Shown: positions 34,299 through 41,588 of the stretch, in pieces
How the letters are laid out: every line of letters begins with the position of its first letter
Position numbering within the stretch: the stretch's first letter is position 1
From: Pseudomonas sp. Seg1
GTDB lineage: Bacteria; Pseudomonadota; Gammaproteobacteria; Pseudomonadales; Pseudomonadaceae
DNA length: 64,000 nt
Direction: 5' to 3'
Assembly (NCBI RefSeq): GCF_018326005.1
Contig: NZ_AP021903.1
Coordinates: 2,606,001 to 2,670,000 of the forward strand
The notes under the pieces: generated by a model
Database searches by the model: none
Told to the model about the DNA's origin: nothing
The model's input: only the letters and a program-made list of their open reading frames with translations
Position numbers and translations under genes: made by a program

Positions 34299-35057
34299 TT
34301 ACAGGAACAGGTCGTAGGACAGTTTGCTGATCAGAATCACCAGCAACACCAGGAAGAGAGCCCGGACAAAGGGCACGCCTTTATGAACCGCCAGCCAGGT
34401 GCCGGTGAGCGCGCCCAGGATGTTGAATGCCGCCATGGGGATTGCGATCAGGTAGAGCACGTTACCCGTCGGAATGAAGAACATCAGTGCCGCTACGTTG
34501 GTCGCGATGTTCACCAGCTTGGCCGATGCCGAGGCATGGAGAAAGTCGAAGGCGAAGCAGCGGATAAACAGGAAGATCAGGAAGCTGCCAGTGCCGGGAC
34601 CGAACAGACCATCGTAGAAACCGATGGCACCGCCGATGACGATCGCCAGCAGTTTTTCCTTGGTACCGATGCGCATGGGTTTGTGCAGGGCGCCGAAATC
34701 CTTTTTCCAGAAGGTGTAGATCGCCATCAATACAATCAACACCAGCACCGCCGGCCGGATCATCGACTGGGGTACGAACGACACCGTGGCGGCTCCGAAG
34801 AAAGCCATGACAAAAGCCGCGCAGGCAGCGGGGATCACAAGACCCCAGTCGATCACCACCTTGCGCACGAAGGACCGGGCCGCGAATGCGGTGCCGCAGG
34901 CGGCCGCGACCTTATTGGTACCCAGCAGCGCCGCCGGTTGAGCGGTAGGTAGCACGTTGAACAGCGCGGGAATCTGGATCAGTCCGCCGCCGCCCACCGC
35001 CGCATCAATCAGGCCGGCGGCGAAGGCGAACACGCAAAGGATGACAATATCGACCAT
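34299..35057 (-). CDS. TSUP family (TauE/SafE) membrane transporter
   Basis: 252 residues with about seven to eight hydrophobic segments. The N-terminal AAGLIDAAVGGGGLIQIPAL and the second-half GFYDGLFGPGTGSFLIFLF are the duplicated TauE/SafE motifs. The family exports sulfite, sulfonates or other small organic anions. It starts three bases after the oxygenase stop, so co-translation is likely and the oxygenase product may be its cargo. Confidence 0.93.
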   Translation of the reverse strand: MVDIVILCVFAFAAGLIDAAVGGGGLIQIPALFNVLPTAQPAALLGTNKVAAACGTAFAARSFVRKVVIDWGLVIPAACAAFVMAFFGAATVSFVPQSMIRPAVLVLIVLMAIYTFWKKDFGALHKPMRIGTKEKLLAIVIGGAIGFYDGLFGPGTGSFLIFLFIRCFAFDFLHASASAKLVNIATNVAALMFFIPTGNVLYLIAIPMAAFNILGALTGTWLAVHKGVPFVRALFLVLLVILISKLSYDLFL

Positions 35058-35060
35058 GAA

Positions 35061-36146
35061 TCAGGCTCTGACTATATAGGGTTGATGAGGGTCCAGCGGC
35101 ACCACGCGTGCCGGATCATTGACCCCGAAGACGCGCAACATCCAGCGATCACGGCCGTCGTAGCGGGGTGTAAAACCATCCCGGGCATGCAGGGTTTGCT
35201 GGTTCTTGAAGATCAGCATGTCGCCTGGTTGCAGCAGTATGTGGTGCACGACGTCGGAATGATTGGCGGCGGCGGCGAACAGTTGGAGAGCAAACTGCGC
35301 ATTGGCGCAGGTCGTTTCGACACTCGCTTTGTTGTAGCGGCAATACAGGCCATCGGTTGCGCCTCTGTACAGCAAGGGGACGTTTTCCAGCACATTCCCC
35401 TGTTTGCCGAAGGAGGCCGGCCGGCGAACGGTGAATTTCGGCCGTGACAATTCTTCTTCGACCCAGGCCGGCAGAATGGCCAGCACCTCGTCAATGGCGA
35501 CGATACGCGTCGGTACGTCGAGCTCGCAGCGCAGGCCGGTCAGGGACAGGTACTCCGGACAGGCCGACAACTGCGAGACGGGTTCGCAGGTCAAAGGCAG
35601 GTGAGGGTTGTCGACATGCATGTCCAGATCCGCGCGCGAGCCATAGGAGCTCTTTTCGGTCTCTCGCTTTTGCTTGGGCGAAACGTGACGGAACACGGTG
35701 TCGCTGCTTTCACCCTCGTACGCCAGTGGACGGGTTTGCAGCGTTTGCAGCACGGACAAAATAGCCCCGGCCAGCGTCGACAGGTTCTCGATACCCGGCT
35801 CCAGGTCATAGGGCGTGGCGGGCAATTGCGGGTCCAGCGGCAACCCCCTGACGATCATCGCCACTTCACGGGACTTTGGAAAGTTGCGTAGCTGCTGGAT
35901 TTTCTCGGTGCACAGGATACTTTCCAGCAACTGCCCCAGGACCGGCATGTGGCGGATACCCGAGGCGCTATCGGTCACGTCCAGCGATGCCAGACCGACC
36001 TGAAGTGTGCGTTGTTCTTCGAGCGACAGATGAATTTGCGGTATCTCCCGTCGAATCGACGTCACTGATTTTTTTTCCAGCCATTCATGAATGACTTCAT
36101 CAACACAAGCTGCGACTTTCCCGATTTCTTTATCCAGCTTCGACAC
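35061..36146 (-). CDS. Clavaminate-synthase-like Fe(II)/2-oxoglutarate oxygenase
   Basis: 361 residues from a GTG at 36146 with GGAG nine bases upstream; the upstream extension to 36308 overlaps the LysR gene. Iron ligands are His177 and Asp179 in DLDMHVDN, and the distal histidine is His320 in NQQTLHARDGFTPRYDGRDRWMLR, where a following Arg should bind 2-oxoglutarate. The context PEYLSLTGLRCE and GDMLIFKNQ match the L-asparagine/arginine hydroxylase branch (AsnO, VioC). Likely reaction: hydroxylation of a free amino acid or related acid. It heads the oxygenase-exporter-deacylase operon. Confidence 0.85.
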   Translation of the reverse strand: MSKLDKEIGKVAACVDEVIHEWLEKKSVTSIRREIPQIHLSLEEQRTLQVGLASLDVTDSASGIRHMPVLGQLLESILCTEKIQQLRNFPKSREVAMIVRGLPLDPQLPATPYDLEPGIENLSTLAGAILSVLQTLQTRPLAYEGESSDTVFRHVSPKQKRETEKSSYGSRADLDMHVDNPHLPLTCEPVSQLSACPEYLSLTGLRCELDVPTRIVAIDEVLAILPAWVEEELSRPKFTVRRPASFGKQGNVLENVPLLYRGATDGLYCRYNKASVETTCANAQFALQLFAAAANHSDVVHHILLQPGDMLIFKNQQTLHARDGFTPRYDGRDRWMLRVFGVNDPARVVPLDPHQPYIVRA

Positions 36147-36267
36147 GTCCTTGCGCTCCTGTTTGCCCAATCCTTGTGGGTTAAACGGGAAGGTTAACGG
36201 AAGGGACTTTTTTGTGTTGCAATGCCGCGTTGTGAAAAATGCAATGAGGTGGAGAGTGGCATTGAAT

Positions 36268-37188
36268 ATGTTGGGGGAACTTGAAGCCTTCGCGACCGTG
36301 GCTCGCAAGCGCAGCTTCGTCGCCGCGGCACGGACTCTGGGGCGCTCCCCCAGCGCACTGACCCGCGCCGTTCAAGCCCTGGAGGAAAGTGTGGGGCTCA
36401 AGTTGTTCAATCGCTCGTCCAATGCCGTGAGCTTGACCGAAGCGGGTGAATGCTTATTGCACCACGCGTACAAAATGCTCGATCTGCAACGTGAGGTGGA
36501 TGAAGACCTCTCCGGTCTCAGCGGTCTGGCCTCCGGCTGGATCCGTTTTTCCGCCCCCGAGATTCTCGGAAACGGGGTATTGCCCCGGTTGATCGCGCAG
36601 TACTGTGAGCGTTATCCAGACGTCAACATCGATGTGATTTTCACCGATGAGATCATCGATCCGGCCAAGAGCAAGCTGGACTTCTCGATTCGCGGCGCGT
36701 TTCCACAATCCAGCGAATTGATCGGCTTTGCGCTCTGGAGTTACTCACGTTATCTGTATGCCAGCCCCGGCTACCTGGCGCGCCACGGCATACCCGACTC
36801 CATCGAGGCACTGGACTCGCATTCGCTGATCCTGCATACCGCGCCACGGATTCTCAAGGAGTGGAATTTTCGCAGTGAGCAGCAGGCCATCAGCTTTCGG
36901 GTTCATCCAAAATTTCGTTTCAGCTCCGGTCTGGCGGTATTCCAGGCAGCCCTGGCAGGCGTCGGGATCGCCCGCTTGGCGGACTGGATGGCGGAGCCCG
37001 AAGTGGAGGCGGGGCGCCTTCTGCGGGTTTGTCCTGAGTACAAACTCACCTCCAGCAGCGGTGAGAGCCCACAGATGCACGCGGTATACCCGGCCGGAAA
37101 TTTACCGCTGCGGGTGAAGGCATTGATGGAGATGATCCGTGGCTTGGGTGAAAGCCTCGAATGTAAACGCGGGTCAGCACTGATATGA
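36268..37188 (+). CDS. LysR family regulator divergent from the oxygenase operon
   Basis: 306 residues from the ATG at 36268 (GGTGGAGAG upstream; longer starts run into the oxygenase gene). N-terminal helix-turn-helix: LEAFATVARKRSFVAAARTLGRSPSALTRAVQALEESVG. The effector domain includes GVLPRLIAQYCERYPDVNIDV. The start is 121 bases from that of the oxygenase, so it likely controls that operon. Confidence 0.9.
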   Translation: MLGELEAFATVARKRSFVAAARTLGRSPSALTRAVQALEESVGLKLFNRSSNAVSLTEAGECLLHHAYKMLDLQREVDEDLSGLSGLASGWIRFSAPEILGNGVLPRLIAQYCERYPDVNIDVIFTDEIIDPAKSKLDFSIRGAFPQSSELIGFALWSYSRYLYASPGYLARHGIPDSIEALDSHSLILHTAPRILKEWNFRSEQQAISFRVHPKFRFSSGLAVFQAALAGVGIARLADWMAEPEVEAGRLLRVCPEYKLTSSSGESPQMHAVYPAGNLPLRVKALMEMIRGLGESLECKRGSALI

Positions 37189-37264
37189 GGTTAGGGGGCG
37201 TTCAGCCCTGTCCGCTCACTATCGAGAGCACCCTGGGTTTTGATGTTTACCGGACGACGTCATG

Positions 37265-37335
37265 AGTGCTTGGCCGATTGTGGCCTTTTACGAATGGCTG
37301 TAATCGGCCAGAAGCGGACGCTCCCGAGTATTGAC
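37265..37335. repeat. Dispersed intergenic repeat, member 2
   Basis: It contains gcttggccgattgtggcc and atcggccagaagcggacgct, the inverted and direct elements also found at 33625-33722. Confidence 0.45.
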
Positions 37336-37360
37336 TTTATCAGCGGAGATTCAGGGTAGG

Positions 37361-37385
37361 AGTTGAGTTGAGTTGAGTTGAGTTG
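37361..37385. repeat. Pentanucleotide microsatellite (AGTTG)5
   Basis: Five perfect AGTTG units end eight bases before the minus-strand stop of the unknown gene at 37394-37879, that is, on its 3' side. It could vary by slipped-strand mispairing but lies outside the coding region. Confidence 0.85.
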
Positions 37386-37393
37386 AGGCCAAG

Positions 37394-37879
37394 CTAATCC
37401 CCAAGCTCAAATTGCTGAAACCCTACACGCCTGACGTAAACCCAAAAGTCATGTCTTGGCTCATACTGCTCCATGCAAACCCTGTGAACCTGGCGCAGTT
37501 CATCTTCGTCGATCAGGATACGATCCCAATCGAAGTAAGGGTTCGTGGAAATGGCATAACTAGGGTAAGGTTTGTCGAGTTCGAAGTGGATCGAGTAAAC
37601 GAAAAACGGAGATTCCCCCGGCATGTAGGTTTCGTACAACCGCATCAGTTCGGGCATCTGTGCTTTACAGTGCTGTTCGGCGAACTTCAGTACTTGGGGT
37701 AAATCATCCCACGCGGCGTTGACCGCGCGTTGCGCGGCGGCGATCCTGGCGCGAGGTGGCTCGTCATTGCGATGTTGGATGTAAATCAATCGGCTGCCGA
37801 ATTGGTATTCGCATTGCCAGACACCCGATGGAACACGCCAGTGGCCAAGCATGGATTCGGTCAGTAAATTGATGCCCAT
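37394..37879 (-). CDS. Unknown cytoplasmic protein
   Basis: 161 residues, rich in aromatic residues (WRVPSGVWQCEYQFGSRLIYIQHRND; FFVYSIHFELDKPYPSYAISTNPYFDWDRI; HDFWVYVRRVGFQQFELGD). No signal peptide or membrane segment. I do not recognise the family; the alternation of aromatic and polar residues suggests a beta-rich fold such as small immunity proteins show, but that is a guess. The ribosome site is weak. No operon partner is evident. Confidence 0.65.
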   Translation of the reverse strand: MGINLLTESMLGHWRVPSGVWQCEYQFGSRLIYIQHRNDEPPRARIAAAQRAVNAAWDDLPQVLKFAEQHCKAQMPELMRLYETYMPGESPFFVYSIHFELDKPYPSYAISTNPYFDWDRILIDEDELRQVHRVCMEQYEPRHDFWVYVRRVGFQQFELGD

Positions 37880-38019
37880 ATGGGTGCCACACAGATTAAA
37901 AGGTGTTCAGGGTACCCTCTCAAATACCGACATGGGAAGGCCGTAGGCGTTTGGGCTATTTGCCCGAAACCCATGGGGATCCAACCGGCAGCATTGGGAC
38001 GAAAGCAGCTTCTTGTAAA

Positions 38020-38070
38020 GGGCGGCTATTGGCCGATTGCTGCCTGTCATGACTGACCGAAATCGACTCC
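38020..38070. repeat. Dispersed intergenic repeat, member 3
   Basis: It contains ggcggctattggccgattgc followed by tgcctgtcatgactgaccga, related to the block at 33625-33722. Confidence 0.45.
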
Positions 38071-38097
38071 TCACGGCAGACAGCCCGGCCACTGGTT

Positions 38098-38418
38098 TCA
38101 CGTGTCAGCTTGTTGAGCAGCCCAGTGCTTCATCTCTTCTGCAATGAAGTGATTCACCAGGTCGCTGTACATTTTCTCGATTGCATCCGGATTTAGGCCC
38201 TCCGCCTCTGCCCACTCGCGTCGAGTTAATAGCATGGCTTTGAACCGCTCTGGCGCACGAACTGAAGTCGCCGAGGTCTTGAACTTCGAGGCCGCGAGTA
38301 CGTAGTGAAAGCGCTTGCCCAACAGCCGGATGACAGCCTGATCAAGGGCATCGATCTCGCGCCGGATTTCCTCCATGCCTGCACACGCTTCTGGCTGCAA
38401 ATGATTGATGACTTCCAT
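38098..38418 (-). CDS. PchB-like isochorismate-pyruvate lyase / chorismate mutase
   Basis: 106 residues, the size of PchB. MEEIRREIDALDQAVIRLLGKRFHYVLAASKFK, APERFKAML, RREWAEAEGLNPDAIEKMYSDLVNHFIAEEMKHW follows the PchB pattern closely, with the active-site Arg and Lys residues in the expected helices. PchB splits isochorismate into salicylate and pyruvate. There is no isochorismate synthase gene next to it, unlike pchBA, so the isochorismate source is unclear; a chorismate mutase role is the alternative. Confidence 0.85.
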   Translation of the reverse strand: MEVINHLQPEACAGMEEIRREIDALDQAVIRLLGKRFHYVLAASKFKTSATSVRAPERFKAMLLTRREWAEAEGLNPDAIEKMYSDLVNHFIAEEMKHWAAQQADT

Positions 38419-38638
38419 GTGGGGGACTCCGTTTGTTGAAAAAATCTTGGGACTTCATCGTCCTGTTCCGACCGTTCGCGGTCCTTGGTGAATAGCTGCC
38501 CAATATGGGCTAAAACTGGCCCGACTTCGATTTCGCACCTGTTCAACCCTTTCCAGACCCACTAAATCTCTTTGTGGCGTCATCCCGCAATGATGTTAAA
38601 CGCGGTAGCTGCCAACACCTCCCCATTAACCATCACTC

Positions 38639-39685
38639 TCACCCCATGCCCCCAACAAAATGCTTGCGCGTCGTAAAATCCTTAATCACCTGGCGCCGTC
38701 CCACCACCACACTCCCAAACCCCGCCACTACCACCGTCTTCAATTTAAATACCTTGGCCGAAACCCCGCCATTCGCCTTCACATAGTCAATCGCATAATC
38801 AATCACCAACCGTTGCTCTTCCGCCACCGTCGACTTCACCACAAACGACAACGTAATCGCTTCCCCCAGCCTCACCACCGCCGGCTCAACTTTCACATCA
38901 AGCAACTCGACCTCAGGCTTCCGCCCAGCCCCAATCACTGTCAGCGCCCGCAAATCCCCCTGTTTAATCAAACTCCGCAGCGCATGCTTGGCAATCCACG
39001 CCGTGTGTTTGTTTTCCAGCGACCAACCTTCAATCGTGTCCAGCACCCACTCCGGATGCACCTTCGTCACGTCATTCAAATGATTCGCCACGGATTTGCG
39101 CACGTACAAACTTTCATCCGTCTTCAACCGATCCAGAATCCCTGCGGCCAATTGCGGATCAGCCTGCACCGGTTCCAAGCGGAACGACCACGGCAGGCGA
39201 GGGCGGCTGCCTTCGCTGGCGAGTCTTCGGACGTGGTGGTTTTCGTCTTGGGTCCAGTCGTGCATCAGTTCCAGTGAGCGTTCGAGGTCGTTGCGCAGGA
39301 AGTGGCGGATGGCGAATTCGGAGGAGCCGAAGGTGGTGAAGTACTTCAGGGCTTGCATTGAGGTATCGAAGGCGTGCGCGCCGTAGCTGGCAACGTAGTG
39401 CGGCAGGCACATGCTGACGAATCCGCTGTTGAGCCGTGGTGCGAGTTCGCGCAGCACGTCGAGGGAATCTTCGTAGTCCAGCGGCAGCACGGCGTGCAGG
39501 CTTTCGCTGACGCGGGCCATGCGTTGCATCACGGATAAATCAGCGAGGCCTTCATTGGCGTGTTTGAGAAATGCCTTGGCCTTGAACGCCGGGTACACGG
39601 CGCTCATTTCTGTGGCGATGTGTTGCAGGCGTTCGGCGTTGAAGATTTCCTTGAGCGCGGGTGCGGCGGTTTCGGTCGCGCTCAT
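38639..39685 (-). CDS. DNA alkylation repair protein (HEAT-repeat, AlkD-like)
   Basis: 348 residues built mostly of HEAT-like helical repeats. RHFLRNDLERSLELMHDWTQDENHHVRRLASEGSRPRLPWS and VRKSVANHLNDVTKVHPEWVLDTIEGW are signatures of the AlkC/AlkD-type HEAT glycosylase family. It has an extra C-terminal beta-rich domain (about 255-348). Members excise bulky or charged N-alkyl bases. The start (39685) is two bases from the stop of the GST gene, so the two are co-transcribed. Confidence 0.88.
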   Translation of the reverse strand: MSATETAAPALKEIFNAERLQHIATEMSAVYPAFKAKAFLKHANEGLADLSVMQRMARVSESLHAVLPLDYEDSLDVLRELAPRLNSGFVSMCLPHYVASYGAHAFDTSMQALKYFTTFGSSEFAIRHFLRNDLERSLELMHDWTQDENHHVRRLASEGSRPRLPWSFRLEPVQADPQLAAGILDRLKTDESLYVRKSVANHLNDVTKVHPEWVLDTIEGWSLENKHTAWIAKHALRSLIKQGDLRALTVIGAGRKPEVELLDVKVEPAVVRLGEAITLSFVVKSTVAEEQRLVIDYAIDYVKANGGVSAKVFKLKTVVVAGFGSVVVGRRQVIKDFTTRKHFVGGMG

Positions 39686-39687
39686 GG

Positions 39688-40293
39688 TCAGGTCATCGGC
39701 GTGCTGACGAACGCTTCAAGCGTTTCGGCGTAGGCGGTGTATTGGGCGATACGCGGGTAGCGCGCCACATCGATCTGATCGGGGACGACGAGGTCGGTGA
39801 AGCTCCAGGCGACGGCGAGGCTGATGCCGGCCTGGGTCAGGGTGCCGTCGGTGGGCAGGCCGGTCTTTTCGAGTTCGTGTTCAAAGGCGGTAAACGCGGC
39901 GGCGAGTTGGCCTTCGACGCGTTCGACCCACGGTTGGTATTGGATGTCGGCCGGGCGCAGGTTGCGTTCGTAATACAGCTGCACGGCTTTTTCGCAGGCG
40001 GCGAGGCTGAGGCCGATCAGGCGCAGGGCGTGGGCGCGCTGGCTCAGCTCTTTGGGCAAGAGGCTTTTGCCGGAGACGGCTTCGAGGTAATCGAGAATGA
40101 GCGTCGAGTCCATGAGGACGACGCCATCGTCGAGGATCAGCGTCGGCGCCTTGACCACCGGGTTGATCTGCTGGAATTGCTCGAAGTGGCGAAACACCGA
40201 GACCGACTCGTGTTCGAGGTCGATCCCCAGGCGTTTGGCGGAGATCGCCACGCGGCGCACGTATGGGGAGTCCAGCATGCCGATCAGTTTCAT
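39688..40293 (-). CDS. Glutathione S-transferase
   Basis: 201 residues from the ATG at 40293 (AAGGAA upstream; the 12 extra residues upstream are doubtful). The thioredoxin-like N-terminal domain starts MKLIGMLDSPYVRRVAI, with the glutathione-binding VKAPTLILDDGVVLMDSTLILDYLE (cis-Pro and DS pair), and the helical C-terminal domain follows. It conjugates or reduces electrophiles using glutathione. It is encoded just upstream of the alkylation repair gene, which fits a joint defence against electrophiles. Confidence 0.93.
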   Translation of the reverse strand: MKLIGMLDSPYVRRVAISAKRLGIDLEHESVSVFRHFEQFQQINPVVKAPTLILDDGVVLMDSTLILDYLEAVSGKSLLPKELSQRAHALRLIGLSLAACEKAVQLYYERNLRPADIQYQPWVERVEGQLAAAFTAFEHELEKTGLPTDGTLTQAGISLAVAWSFTDLVVPDQIDVARYPRIAQYTAYAETLEAFVSTPMT

Positions 40294-40354
40294 GACGCGT
40301 TCCTTCAAGTCGAACCGGGGGGAAGGCATAACCTAGCCGAGCTTGAAGGAATTG

Positions 40355-41275
40355 TCAGTCCTCGAATCCAACCTGTTCGTGAATCTCGTCCACCTTCAGT
40401 TCGAGCCTATACGCCACGGCGATAAACAACGCCTGACATAAACACAACGTCGCGCTCAACGAGCGGAAGGCGAACGAGCTGCCTTCGTTGACCAGCAGCA
40501 CGGTGTTGGCGCGTTTGGCCAGCGGCGAGAGGTTGCTGTCGGTGAGGATCAGGGTTTTGGCCTGATGGTGTTGGGCGATGCGCAGGCAGTGTTGGGTTTC
40601 CTTGGCGTACGGGGTGAAGCTGATCGCGATGACGAGGTCGTTGGCGCGCACGCTGCGCATTTGTTCGCGGTAGCTGCCGCCGAGGCCGGAGACCAGGTGG
40701 ATGCGTTTGTTGGTGTGTTGCAGGTTGTAGACGAGGTAGTCGGCGACCGCGAAGGAGCGGCGCACGCCGACCACGTAGATGTTGTCGGCGTTGACCACCA
40801 GATCGACGGCTTTTTCAAACGCCGCGTCGTCGAGTTCCTGGCCCAGGCGTTCGATGCCGGAGAGGGTGGCGTCGACGCATTCGCGGGCGAGGTCGCCGGC
40901 GCTGGCCTTCTGCGACTTGTTGGCGATCATGCTGCGGATGCGTTGCTGGTAGTTCTGCACCGGCGTGGCTTTGTGCGTGTAGGCCTCGCGGAACAGCGCC
41001 TGCATTTCGCTGAAACCGCTGAAACCGAAGCGCTGCGAGAAGCGCACGATGGCCGACGGGTGCACTTCGCACTCGCGGGCGATGTCGCTGATGCGGTCGA
41101 CCATGATCCGGTCGCTCTGCTGGCTCATGTAGCTGGCGATGCGTTTGAGCTGGCGCGGCAGGGCTTCGTATTCTTCGGTGATCAGTTGCAGCAGACGCTC
41201 GGCATTGATCGGGGGGCTGGCGAGGTCGCTGTCGGCGGGGCGCTCGTCGGTAGCCGGCTGATCGGTGCGGGACAT
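40355..41275 (-). CDS. iolR: MurR/RpiR family regulator of inositol catabolism
   Basis: 306 residues. The N-terminal RpiR helix-turn-helix domain includes PRQLKRIASYMSQQSDRIMVDRISDIARECEVHPSAIVRFSQRFGFSGFSEMQ. The C-terminal SIS sugar-phosphate isomerase domain (residues about 145-285) binds an inositol-derived effector. It is divergent from iolC with 313 bases between. It probably represses the iol genes through GGAA-AT-TTCC palindromes. The symbol is given by context. Confidence 0.88.
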   Translation of the reverse strand: MSRTDQPATDERPADSDLASPPINAERLLQLITEEYEALPRQLKRIASYMSQQSDRIMVDRISDIARECEVHPSAIVRFSQRFGFSGFSEMQALFREAYTHKATPVQNYQQRIRSMIANKSQKASAGDLARECVDATLSGIERLGQELDDAAFEKAVDLVVNADNIYVVGVRRSFAVADYLVYNLQHTNKRIHLVSGLGGSYREQMRSVRANDLVIAISFTPYAKETQHCLRIAQHHQAKTLILTDSNLSPLAKRANTVLLVNEGSSFAFRSLSATLCLCQALFIAVAYRLELKVDEIHEQVGFED

Positions 41276-41588
41276 AAAAAATCCTTCTGGCTTGTTCTTA
41301 TAGGCCTGGGGTGATGCGCGGCAGGCCCTGACAATAGGTTGGCTGTGCGCAGTCTACAGGGTAGGCCCTAATAAAATCTTGGCTTGCACGGTTGGCGGTC
41401 GATGCTGAATCGATGCACCGCGTCTGGAGCGCCCGTACGAAAGTGTATTGGAAAAAATATTCCACGTAAAAAATAATTAGAATAAATATTGATTATTGCT
41501 GGCGGAGCGTTTTAGTCTGCGTCCACTCAATGTGTTTTCTTCGACGTATCGACGAAAACCACGGCTGATAAAAATAACAGGAGCCAGC
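41276..41588. promoter_or_regulatory. Shared iolR-iolC promoter region
   Basis: 313 bases without a gene. AT-rich toward iolC, with the palindrome TGGAAAAAATATTCCA at 41449-41464 and a weaker related TAGAATAAATATTG at 41479-41492, both candidate RpiR-type operators. AGGAG lies six bases before the iolC ATG. No other structure stands out. Confidence 0.55.
41449..41464. promoter_or_regulatory. Candidate RpiR/IolR operator 1
   Basis: TGGAAAAAATATTCCA: 5-base arms TGGAA / TTCCA with a 6-base AT core. The same arm pattern recurs before the inositol ABC transporter genes at 53281-53324. Confidence 0.55.

Noticed and set aside
37361..37385. CRISPR-like repeat
   Set aside because: Five contiguous pentamers without spacers; a simple microsatellite.
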